Of a stretch of DNA of 64,000 bases, positions 39,166 to 45,614 are shown one piece after another. Positions within the stretch are counted from its first letter, which is position 1; each line of letters begins with the position of its first letter. The stretch spans positions 248,001 to 312,000 of the forward strand of contig NZ_FNUB01000005.1 in NCBI RefSeq assembly GCF_900105985.1, in the 5' to 3' direction. The notes under the pieces were generated by a model. That model had not been told where the DNA came from, searched no databases, and saw only the letters and a program-made list of their open reading frames with translations. The position numbers and the translations under genes are program-made. Origin of the DNA: Tenacibaculum sp. MAR_2010_89 (lineage in GTDB: Bacteria; Bacteroidota; Bacteroidia; Flavobacteriales; Flavobacteriaceae).

Positions 39166-39245
39166 TAAAAACAAAACCTTCTGACTTAGTTGTCTAGAAG
39201 GTTTCTTTTTCCCCTTAATTTATCTACTCATAATAAATGAGTGAC
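39166..39245 (-). ncRNA. U4 small RNA (about 80 nt)
   Basis: 5' hairpin CTCAT/ATGAG, AAGGGGAAAAAG, then a terminator whose stem-loop is the exact reverse complement of the one in U7. No ORF. Confidence 0.62.
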
Positions 39246-39249
39246 ACGG

Positions 39250-39316
39250 CAAATGTACCTCGCAATGAAAACTCCTAAAAGGGGATTTCCGCATCTAAAA
39301 ATGTAATTTTCCGTAA
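39250..39316 (-). promoter_or_regulatory. U4 promoter/operator
   Basis: CGGAAA and GCGGAAATCCCC sites 22 bp apart, CCCCTTTT, then TACATTTG. Confidence 0.72.
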
Positions 39317-39330
39317 TTCGTTTTAACCCA

Positions 39331-39367
39331 TAAAAAAACCTCTTAGAACTTTATCTAGGAGGTTTTA
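39331..39367 (-). terminator. U3 terminator
   Basis: Hairpin ACCTCTTAGA/TCTAGGAGGT with one mismatch, followed by a T-run on the minus strand. Confidence 0.65.
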
Positions 39368-39386
39368 TATTTTTATTGAATATTTT

Positions 39387-39488
39387 TTAATGCTTAAGTG
39401 CGTAGCTCGCTCCTTTTCCTAACACGGCTAATCCTGTTAATAAAGTTACCACCATATTGTTTGCTTTTTTTACGAATATTTTCCCCAT
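39387..39488 (-). CDS. 33-residue cationic peptide (U3)
   Basis: Not in any family known to me. It starts MGKIFVKKANNMVV and ends LGKGASYALKH, with a hydrophobic middle; K3, K7, K8, K25 and K32 give a net charge near +5. It differs from the U6 peptide only by V22 for E22. The leader mRNA has a hairpin GTGTT/AACAC and AAGGGAAAT about 20 nt before the ATG, as in the other peptide units. There is no signal peptide or GG leader; it could act like a leaderless bacteriocin, a membrane-active helix or an internal regulator. Confidence 0.72.
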   Translation of the reverse strand: MGKIFVKKANNMVVTLLTGLAVLGKGASYALKH

Positions 39489-39540
39489 TTTATACTACTT
39501 TGAATTTCCCTTGATTTTTGTGTTTAATTAAACAACACTG

Positions 39541-39607
39541 CAAATGTATATTGAAATACAAGTGTACAAAAGGGGTTTCCCGCACTTTAAAATGTAACTT
39601 TCCGTTA
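39541..39607 (-). promoter_or_regulatory. U3 promoter/operator
   Basis: CGGAAA and GCGGGAAACCCC sites 22 bp apart, CCCCTTTTG, 18 bp, TACATTTG. Confidence 0.72.
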
Positions 39608-39624
39608 CCTTAAATTTACTGCAT

Positions 39625-39702
39625 AAAAAAACCTTCTAGTAGTATGAGAAACTAGAAGGTTTTGTTTTTCCCCTTAAAATATCCGCTCATTAAATGAGTG
39701 AT
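39625..39702 (-). ncRNA. U2 small RNA (about 78 nt)
   Basis: 5' hairpin CTCATTTAATGAG, then GCGGATATTTTAAGGGGAAA and a strong terminator (CCTTCTAGT/ACTAGAAGG plus seven T). Nearly identical to U5. No ORF. Confidence 0.62.
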
Positions 39703-39706
39703 GCAA

Positions 39707-39773
39707 CAAATGTAGTTTTCATTTACTTTTTAAAAAAGGGGATATCCGCAGAAAAAAATGTAGTTTTCCGCAA
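39707..39773 (-). promoter_or_regulatory. U2 promoter/operator
   Basis: CGGAAA and GCGGATATCCCC sites 22 bp apart, T-run, then TACATTTG. Same 67-bp geometry as the other units. Confidence 0.7.
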
Positions 39774-39889
39774 AAAACACATTTAACATTTTTTAAATCA
39801 ATTAGTTAAACATTAAAAAATTTATTCTTACACTAAAAAACTAGTTCCATGTAGTAATTTAAAAGGAATATTTAAGGAAGTATTTTAAC

Positions 39890-39974
39890 ACAAAAAACCT
39901 TTTAACTAATATGCTAAAAGGTTTTTGATCTTTTCTCTTCTTTTCTAGAATTTCTCCCTTACAGTGTTAATTCT
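39890..39974 (-). ncRNA. U1 small RNA (about 85 nt)
   Basis: The most divergent unit. The predicted 5' part folds AGAATT with AATTCT around a loop that exposes AAGGGAG, followed by a GA-rich linker and a terminator AACCTTTTAGC/GTTAAAAGGTT. No ORF. Ends are inferred from the -7 box and the T-run. Confidence 0.55.
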
Positions 39975-39978
39975 ATAA

Positions 39979-40045
39979 CAAAGATATCTTTTACTTAAAA
40001 GTTACAAAAGGGGATTTCCGCAGTAAATAGTGTGATTTTCCGCAA
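39979..40045 (-). promoter_or_regulatory. U1 promoter/operator
   Basis: Two CGGAAA sites 22 bp apart, CCCCTTTTG, 18 bp, then TATCTTTG. It begins 5 bp after the response regulator stop codon. Confidence 0.7.
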
Positions 40046-40049
40046 AGGA

Positions 40050-40727
40050 TTAGTCAAGTATCCCTAACTCCTTAGCTTTCAGTACTAAATCTGTATTATT
40101 ATTTGCATCTAAATCAGTACGTAGCTTGGCTAACTTACTTTCTATAGCTCTAATTTTAACAAGGTTTCCATCACTTTTAGTGATAATACCTTCCATATTA
40201 GATATTTTTGAATGCTTTGGTAATTCTTTTAAAATTTGAACAGCAACATCATCCATTTGAATTTCAATCAATGCTCTTTTTAGTAATTTTTCATGAATTT
40301 CATGGGTATAATACACCTGATTTGCTAACATTTTTTGGATTGCAAAATTCAATTCGGTAGTATTACATTTTCCTTTTAAAATATAAGCTAACGGGTTTAA
40401 GTTACGCACTACATTATACACTCTATTTGTTTCAGAGTGCCCAGTTATTACTCCTATTTTTATAGGTACATTTTCTTTTTGAAGTGCTTTAATTAAGTTT
40501 TCACCTCCATCAATATTTGAGTTATCACTGGCATTATCAAAACTTAAGTCAGTAAAAAGTATTTGATACGGATCAGTATTTAAGTGAGATTTTACTAAGT
40601 TAAATGCTTCATCACAAGAATTGGTACTTGTAATTTCTAGACCATCAATATCTTTTAGATAGGAAAGAATTCCTTCTATAATTAGTTGATGATCATCAAC
40701 AAAAAGTATTTTAATTTTTTCAGACAT
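40050..40727 (-). CDS. NarL-like response regulator next to the cassette array
   Basis: A 225-residue two-component regulator. The receiver domain has the acidic pair VDDHQ, phospho-acceptor Asp in LFTDLSFD, Thr in VITGHSE and Lys in ILKGK. The receiver contains a short polar insert (DNASDNSNIDGG) after the phospho-Asp. The C-terminal ~65 residues (DDVAVQILKEL to the end) occupy the place of the LuxR-type HTH but diverge from it. It overlaps the kinase gene by 8 bp. It is the natural candidate to bind the 14 operator copies that begin 5 bp after its stop codon; this is inference. Confidence 0.82.
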   Translation of the reverse strand: MSEKIKILFVDDHQLIIEGILSYLKDIDGLEITSTNSCDEAFNLVKSHLNTDPYQILFTDLSFDNASDNSNIDGGENLIKALQKENVPIKIGVITGHSETNRVYNVVRNLNPLAYILKGKCNTTELNFAIQKMLANQVYYTHEIHEKLLKRALIEIQMDDVAVQILKELPKHSKISNMEGIITKSDGNLVKIRAIESKLAKLRTDLDANNNTDLVLKAKELGILD

Positions 40728-42561
40728 TTAAAGGTATTTGAATGTGTGTTTCGGTTCCAGCCCCTACAGTACTAGTAATTGATAGTGTTCCATTTAACTC
40801 TTCAACTCTTTCTTGTAAATTATGTAAACCGATCCCTTTTTTACTAACAGAGGTATCAAAACCTATACCGTTGTCAGTAACATCCAAAAATACATTTTTT
40901 TTATGTATTGAAAAAGCGATCGTAAATTTTGTTGCCTTCGCATGTTTTTTACTATTCTGTATGCTTTCTCTAATACTTAAATACAATAATCTTTTTATTG
41001 CACTATTAACTTGCGACCAATCTTGCTCATGCAATCCTTTTACTGTTATTTTAAAAGTAAGTTCAAAATAATCAGAAATTAAGTTTATTATTTGGTCTTT
41101 AAAGCCAACTTTTTTAAAGCTCACACTACTTAATTGGTGTGATAGTTGACGTACATTTTCTTTAACCGCATCAAGCTTTTGAGCCTCTTCAAACAACTGC
41201 GATTTTTCTAATTTTCTATGTAATAAACGTAAATCTCCAGCCACCTCATCATGCAATGATTTTGCAATTTGTTTACGCTCTTGCTCACGTGCTTGTGCTT
41301 TTTGTAACTGTGCTTGGTATAGTAATTTTCTACGCCTTAATACAAAAAACAAAATACTTAAACCCAAACTTAAAAAACCAGCAACTGCCACCAGCCAACC
41401 AATAACTTTTTGTTGCTTATGACGTACTATTTCATCTTGCTTTTTATCATTCTCTATTTTTAAAAAACTGTTTTCTTCTTCTTTTTTGGTAGTTTCATAC
41501 CTGATTTTTGCAAATTGGTTTTTCTGCGTACGTTCTTTTTGAATAAGACTGTCATTTAAATCGATATGCTCTTCTAAATACTTTATAGCTTTCTTTCCTG
41601 TACTTAATTGAGAAAGTTCTTCTAAAGCATCTAACCAACGTTTATTATTATGAGTTTGCTTAGCATATGTAAGAGCCTTTTCAGCATGAAAACGTGCTTG
41701 TTTTACATTTTTTTTCTCTTTATAATACAAACAAATATTTATGTGAGTTGTACTTAACTCACTATAATCTTTTAAACTATCTCTTATTTCTAAAACCTCT
41801 TGGTACTGTTTTAATACACTTTTGTTTTTCTCTAAGGAAAAATTACTGTACGCTAAATTTTCTAGTAATAAAGCATATTGAGCTGGATACTTAATTTTAA
41901 TACTATCAAAAGTTAATCCTTTTTTAAAATACTTGATTGCTTTTTTATGTTGTGTTCTTTTTTGATATAGAAAACCTAAATTATTAACTATAAATAAATA
42001 TCCTTTTTCGTTTTTATTAATTTTATTAATTTCTAAGGCTCTATTATAATATTTTATAGCTTCATTTTTTTGATTTAATTCATCAGAAACAATACCTAAA
42101 TTATTATAAACATACTCTAGAAACTCATAAGCTTTAGTCGGTTCTAAATATTCTAAGGCTTCTACTGAACTTATTTCACTTCCTAAAAAATCTTTAGCTT
42201 CTCTTTGTAAATTTGCAATACTCAATAAGCGTCCCCCTACTGCTATAGAGTCTTTTAAAAGTTTTGAAACATTTTTAGATTGATGATAATAATAAAAGGC
42301 ACTATCATTTGTATACACAATTTTTTGATATAAAGCTTTAAAATGATAATATTTAGCTAATGTTGTAGAGTCTTTGCGTCTATTATAAAAATTTAAAAGT
42401 TGTTTCGTAGATTTTTTTAAAATAAACGTATCTTTTGAATAAAATGCGTTTACTCCAATATCAATTATCCTCTTTTTTTGCTTACTATACAATACACTAT
42501 CTTTCTCTTTTTGAGAAAAAGTAACAGTGGAAATAAGAAGTAATAAAAAGAGGAAACGCAT
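40720..42561 (-). CDS. TPR-containing sensor histidine kinase (HisKA_3 type)
   Basis: A 613-residue kinase with a signal peptide (1-16), six or so periplasmic TPR units (about 60-345; YNNLGIVSDELNQKNEAIKY, LFIVNNLGFLYQKRTQHK), one transmembrane helix at about 387-410 (IGWLVAVAGFLSLGLS), a coiled linker, the phospho-His in IAKSLHDEVAGD (about residue 437) and an HATPase domain (DNGIGFDTS, GIGLHNLQERVEEL). It pairs with the response regulator that overlaps it. TPR sensors of this type could detect peptides or protein partners. Confidence 0.9.
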   Translation of the reverse strand: MRFLFLLLLISTVTFSQKEKDSVLYSKQKKRIIDIGVNAFYSKDTFILKKSTKQLLNFYNRRKDSTTLAKYYHFKALYQKIVYTNDSAFYYYHQSKNVSKLLKDSIAVGGRLLSIANLQREAKDFLGSEISSVEALEYLEPTKAYEFLEYVYNNLGIVSDELNQKNEAIKYYNRALEINKINKNEKGYLFIVNNLGFLYQKRTQHKKAIKYFKKGLTFDSIKIKYPAQYALLLENLAYSNFSLEKNKSVLKQYQEVLEIRDSLKDYSELSTTHINICLYYKEKKNVKQARFHAEKALTYAKQTHNNKRWLDALEELSQLSTGKKAIKYLEEHIDLNDSLIQKERTQKNQFAKIRYETTKKEEENSFLKIENDKKQDEIVRHKQQKVIGWLVAVAGFLSLGLSILFFVLRRRKLLYQAQLQKAQAREQERKQIAKSLHDEVAGDLRLLHRKLEKSQLFEEAQKLDAVKENVRQLSHQLSSVSFKKVGFKDQIINLISDYFELTFKITVKGLHEQDWSQVNSAIKRLLYLSIRESIQNSKKHAKATKFTIAFSIHKKNVFLDVTDNGIGFDTSVSKKGIGLHNLQERVEELNGTLSITSTVGAGTETHIQIPLNV

Positions 42562-42633
42562 ACTTTATTTATAAAAGTTCCTAAAAGTAATATTTTTTTA
42601 TAAAAACCATTAAGCAATATAAGGATTAATATT

Positions 42634-42672
42634 AAAAAAGGTTGTTCTTTATATAATACAGAACAACCTTTT
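42634..42672 (-). terminator. Terminator of the Gly-rich peptide gene
   Basis: AAAAGGTTGTTCT pairs with AGAACAACCTTTT over an 11-base loop with T-runs; it separates the peptide gene from the kinase operon. Confidence 0.78.
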
Positions 42673-42701
42673 CAATTTTTATTAATATTATCTTTCAGGA
42701 T

Positions 42702-42848
42702 TTAGCTTCCTCCGTCTCCTCCTCCATTACCAGTACTTCCACCGCCAGTGTCAGTATCAGTTCCAGAATTTCCACCTCCGTTATCTATAGTAGTTGCTCC
42801 TCCTCCAAATTGTAATGCTTGCTCTTCTAAAGTGTAATTGTTTTTCAT
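42702..42848 (-). CDS. Gly-rich small peptide with possible double-glycine leader (48 aa)
   Basis: It starts MKNNYTLEEQALQFGGG, continues ATTIDNGGG and ends in a Gly/Ser/Asp/Thr tail (GGGSTGNGGGDGGS). The first ~17 residues could be a leader cut after GG, but the hydrophobic leader signature is weak. It has its own promoter-like region and terminator. The tail resembles the end of the broken peptide gene at 43184. The place between two TPR kinases suggests a secreted signal or modified peptide. Function unknown. Confidence 0.62.
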   Translation of the reverse strand: MKNNYTLEEQALQFGGGATTIDNGGGNSGTDTDTGGGSTGNGGGDGGS

Positions 42849-42884
42849 CTTCCCTTTTGTTTAATGTTTTAAATTTACGTTTTT

Positions 42885-42917
42885 TAAAAATAATATTTTA
42901 TCCTTTAAAACAAAAGG
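42885..42917 (-). promoter_or_regulatory. Promoter-like element of the Gly-rich peptide gene
   Basis: CCTTTTG, 18 bp, then TATTTTTA (one mismatch to TAnnTTTG). The spacer AAAGGATAAAATA-like sequence is shared with the region upstream of the broken peptide gene. Confidence 0.4.
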
Positions 42918-43107
42918 TTTTAAGAGTTTTTTAGCTTTTTAACAGGAAAGTTTCTTGATAAATGACAAAAATGTCATGAGTTTTTATAAAAAAGGTATAA
43001 TTACTCAGGTAATTAAGAGTTTCCTTTGGTTGTTGTACTTTCTAAATAACAATCGTTACTACGAATAAAACACAATTAAAAGCATTTATCTTTTGTGTTT
43101 AAAAGTA
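42918..43107. other. Intergenic region without a recognised gene
   Basis: Lies between the peptide promoter and the next terminator. AT-rich; it includes the short palindrome TGACAAAAATGTCA near 42963. No ORF is supported. Confidence 0.5.
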
Positions 43108-43150
43108 AATAAAAAAAGCTGTTCTCTATAAAATACCGAACAACCTTTTA
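43108..43150 (-). terminator. Terminator of the broken leader-peptide gene
   Basis: AAAAGGTTGTTC pairs imperfectly with GAACAGCTTTT; related in sequence to the terminator at 42634, so the two peptide genes are paralogous cassettes. Confidence 0.65.
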
Positions 43151-43183
43151 ATAGTAATTGGCATTGTTTTTCAAGATTTAATC

Positions 43184-43372
43184 TTAGTCATCTCCATCTC
43201 CATTACCTCCACTTCCACCTCCATGATCACAACGATCATCATACCCTGGTTGATCTTCTTCAGTACATTCTTGCTCCCATGGCATGCCATTAGGTAAAGG
43301 AGACCCTCCGCTAATATTTTGTTGTTTAGTTCTTGTTAGAACTGTTCATAGATTTTCAATATTTTTTAACAT
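43184..43372 (-). pseudogene. Double-glycine leader peptide gene interrupted by TGA
   Basis: The frame reads MLKNIENL, stop (TGA at 43346-43348), TVLTRTKQQNISGG, then SPLPNGMPWEQECT and a Gly/Asp-rich end with two Cys. The first 23 positions match the bacteriocin-type GG leader common in Bacteroidota (MLKNI...KKQ..I.GG). Everything downstream of the TGA stays open to the stop at 43184. Promoter-like sequence and terminator are intact, so this looks like a recent nonsense mutation, or a sequencing error. Confidence 0.66.
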
Positions 43373-43399
43373 AATATAGTTATTTAAATTTTATACTTG

Positions 43400-43432
43400 G
43401 AAAAGTATAATTTTATTCCTTATAAACAAAAA
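43400..43432 (-). promoter_or_regulatory. Promoter-like element of the broken peptide gene
   Basis: TTTTTG, 19 bp, then TACTTTTC; the spacer TATAAGGAATAAAAT resembles that upstream of the Gly-rich peptide gene. Confidence 0.35.
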
Positions 43433-43470
43433 AAAACAGGAAAAATTCGTTTTTAGAAAACTAAATTGAA

Positions 43471-43867
43471 AAGGTTGCTTCAGTCGTTACTTACTTGAAG
43501 TTATAGCGAAAAATCGTCACTGTGAACGTAATATAATGGAGTGAAGTAGTCTGTTTATCTTGTACTCAAAACTTAAATAAAAACAATATTTCAAAAGATT
43601 GCTTCTTCGTACCTCATCGCAATGACAGGAATCGTCACTGCGAATGAAACGCAGTGGAATGAAGTAGTCTGTTTATATTGTACTCAAAATATAATTGCTA
43701 ACTCTTATTAGAAAGATTGCTTCAGTCGTTACCCCCTTCGCAATGACATTAATAATCGTCACTACGAACATAATACAATGGAATGAAGAGTCTGTTTGTT
43801 TTGTACTAAAATTTAATTAACAACTCTTATTAGAGAGGTTACTTCGTCATACTTCCTCGCAATGACA
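43471..43867. repeat. Cluster of palindromic repeats (about 3.4 units of ~120 bp)
   Basis: Units start at about 43471, 43593, 43712 and 43833. Each has an AGATTGCTTC half, CGCAATGACA, a short spacer, then TCGTCACTGCGAA and a GAAGTAGTCTG half, followed by an AT-rich linker TTGTACTCAAAATATAATT. The two halves are imperfect inverted repeats. The same units occur at 45380-45614 and 45943-46054. No ORF is inside this cluster. Confidence 0.8.
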
Positions 43868-43876
43868 GCTTGTTTA

Positions 43877-45286
43877 TTATTTTATTGGAAGTTCAATTTC
43901 AATAGTAGTTCCTTCTCCTAATTTTGAGTTTACTTTAATAACTCCTTTTAATTTTTTTATTCTTGAGTTTATATTCTTCAACCCAATTCCTTTATTTTCT
44001 TTTTCTGAATCAAAACCAACTCCATTATCTTCAATTTTTATGTTCATATTACCACCTTCTTGAACTATTTTTAGCTTTATAGTATTTGCTTTTGCGTGTT
44101 TAATACAATTTTGTATCACTTCTTGAAGAATTCGATGAATATTAATTTTTGCTTTTTCATCAATCTTTTTCCAATCAATCTCTGTTGAAATATCTACACT
44201 ATATTCAAAACCTCCTATTTTACTTTTCTCTTCAAAGAGTTCTTTAATCAATAGTTTAAAATTATCTGATTGACTTATAGTATGGCTCAATTTATGTGAA
44301 ACTTCTCTGATTTCTTTTTCTACATTTTGTAACTCATTAAGAAGGTATTGGTGTTTATTTAACTCATCAATATCACCTTGAAGTTTTAAAAAACCTAAAC
44401 TAAGTCGAGTTCCAAAAAGCTTACTTAAAACTCCATCGTGCAATTCTTGTGCAATTCTATCTCTTTCTAAATACCTAGTCTCAGCTTGTTGTAATTGTGT
44501 TTGGTATACTAATTTTCTTCTACGTAATACAAAAAATAAAGAACCTATACTTAGCCCCAACAAACTTATAAGTGTTAATAACCAACCAATTGTTTTTTGT
44601 TGCTTTTGATATGATATTTCTTCTTGACTTCTATTATTTTCAGACTTTAAGAGCGTATTTTCTTTTTCCCTTTTAACTGTTTGGTAATTAAATCTCGCTA
44701 TTTTTTCTTGTAATTTATTAGTTACATCAATTAAACTGTCTTTTAATTGTACGTATTTTTTAAAATAATCTTTTGATTTAGAATATATATTTTGATTTAG
44801 AATTAATTCTAATTTTTGTAATTGAAGTTCCTTATTTTTACTTTTAAGCGCATATTCAAAAGCTTTAATAGCGTGTTTATTTGCTAAGCTCTTGTTCTTT
44901 TTATCAATATAGTACAGACTAATATTTGTGTGCGTAAAACATAAACCTTCATTGTTTTTTAATCTTTCTTTTATGTATACCGCTTCATTATATTTTTTAA
45001 TAACACCTTCTTTTTTACCTAAAACATAATTACTGATGGCTATACCTTCTATTAAGTTAGCGTAAACTTGGGGTGCTTTCATTTTAATACCTTTATCCGC
45101 TAACCCATATTTAAAATATTTTATTGCTTTTTCATGTCTATCATCATTTTGATAATAAACTCCTTGATCTAACCATAAGTTACCCCAAACTTCGTTACGT
45201 TTATTTTCACCTTTTTGTTTTGAGAAAAGATATTCTTGAGAAAATGCCATAGCAGAAAACAGCATAGCACATAGGACTAATCGCAT
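43877..45286 (-). CDS. Orphan TPR-containing sensor histidine kinase (HisKA_3 type)
   Basis: A 469-residue paralogue of the kinase at 40720, with fewer TPR units (about 35-190). It has a signal peptide (1-16), a transmembrane helix at about 234-256 (IGWLLTLISLLGLSIGSLFF), the phospho-His in IAQELHDGVLSK (about residue 281) and an HATPase domain (DNGVGFDSEKENKGIGLKN). No response regulator gene is beside it; it may share the regulator at 40050. It sits between two palindromic-repeat clusters. Confidence 0.88.
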   Translation of the reverse strand: MRLVLCAMLFSAMAFSQEYLFSKQKGENKRNEVWGNLWLDQGVYYQNDDRHEKAIKYFKYGLADKGIKMKAPQVYANLIEGIAISNYVLGKKEGVIKKYNEAVYIKERLKNNEGLCFTHTNISLYYIDKKNKSLANKHAIKAFEYALKSKNKELQLQKLELILNQNIYSKSKDYFKKYVQLKDSLIDVTNKLQEKIARFNYQTVKREKENTLLKSENNRSQEEISYQKQQKTIGWLLTLISLLGLSIGSLFFVLRRRKLVYQTQLQQAETRYLERDRIAQELHDGVLSKLFGTRLSLGFLKLQGDIDELNKHQYLLNELQNVEKEIREVSHKLSHTISQSDNFKLLIKELFEEKSKIGGFEYSVDISTEIDWKKIDEKAKINIHRILQEVIQNCIKHAKANTIKLKIVQEGGNMNIKIEDNGVGFDSEKENKGIGLKNINSRIKKLKGVIKVNSKLGEGTTIEIELPIK

Positions 45287-45379
45287 AATTTAAATAACAA
45301 TTTTTGTTTAAAAGTAATGCTTTTTAAATTAATCTATGTTTAAACATGTTAGAGAGTTTTCATTCTAAAAAAGTGAAAT

Positions 45380-45614
45380 GTCACGACGAATGAAACGTAG
45401 AGAAATGAAGTAGTCTCTTTATTCTCTGTTCAAAATTTAAACACTAACTCTTATTCGAGAGATTGCTTCGTCATACTTCCTCGCAATGACATTAACAATC
45501 GTCACTACGAACATAATGTAATGGTGCGAAGTAGTCTGTTAACCTTGTACTCAAAATATAATTGTTAACTCTTATTGAAGAGATTGCTTCAGTCGTAACC
45601 TCCTTCGCAATGAC
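45380..45614. repeat. Palindromic repeats upstream of the GIY-YIG gene
   Basis: Two consecutive units of the 43471 family, with halves GATTGCTTCGTCATACTTCC and GCAATGACATTAACAATCGTC. The last left half ends CGCAATGACAT at 45614, 24 bp before the GIY-YIG ATG. Confidence 0.78.

Larger units (their letters stand above)
38475..39825. repeat. 687-bp tandem duplication (sRNA-peptide-sRNA block)
   Basis: Units U7-U6-U5 (38475-39135) and U4-U3-U2 (about 39160-39825) are near-identical; operator blocks are offset by 686-687 bp. The peptides differ at residue 22 (Glu versus Val), and one terminator loop is inverted. Confidence 0.83.
36669..40046 (-). repeat. Array of 14 small-RNA/small-peptide cassettes (units U1-U14, numbered in transcription direction)
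   Basis: Fourteen head-to-tail cassettes fill the 3.4 kb between the response regulator stop codon and glpK. All are read on the minus strand. Each has a 67-bp promoter/operator block and ends in a hairpin terminator built on CCTTCTAG/CTAGAAGG or CCTCCTAG/CTAGGAGG. Units U3, U6, U10, U12 and U14 encode a 33-residue peptide. Units U1, U2, U4, U5, U7, U8, U9, U11 and U13 carry no ORF and would give ~75-85-nt RNAs. Two tandem duplications (519 bp and 687 bp) explain much of the copy number. Confidence 0.85.

Noticed and set aside
36669..40046. CRISPR array
   Set aside because: Units are 67-bp conserved blocks separated by unequal, related (not unique) sequence with promoters, ORFs and terminators, and there are no cas genes.
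43346..43348. TGA as selenocysteine codon
   Set aside because: No SECIS-like hairpin directly after it, and the position lies in a leader peptide where homologues have ordinary residues.
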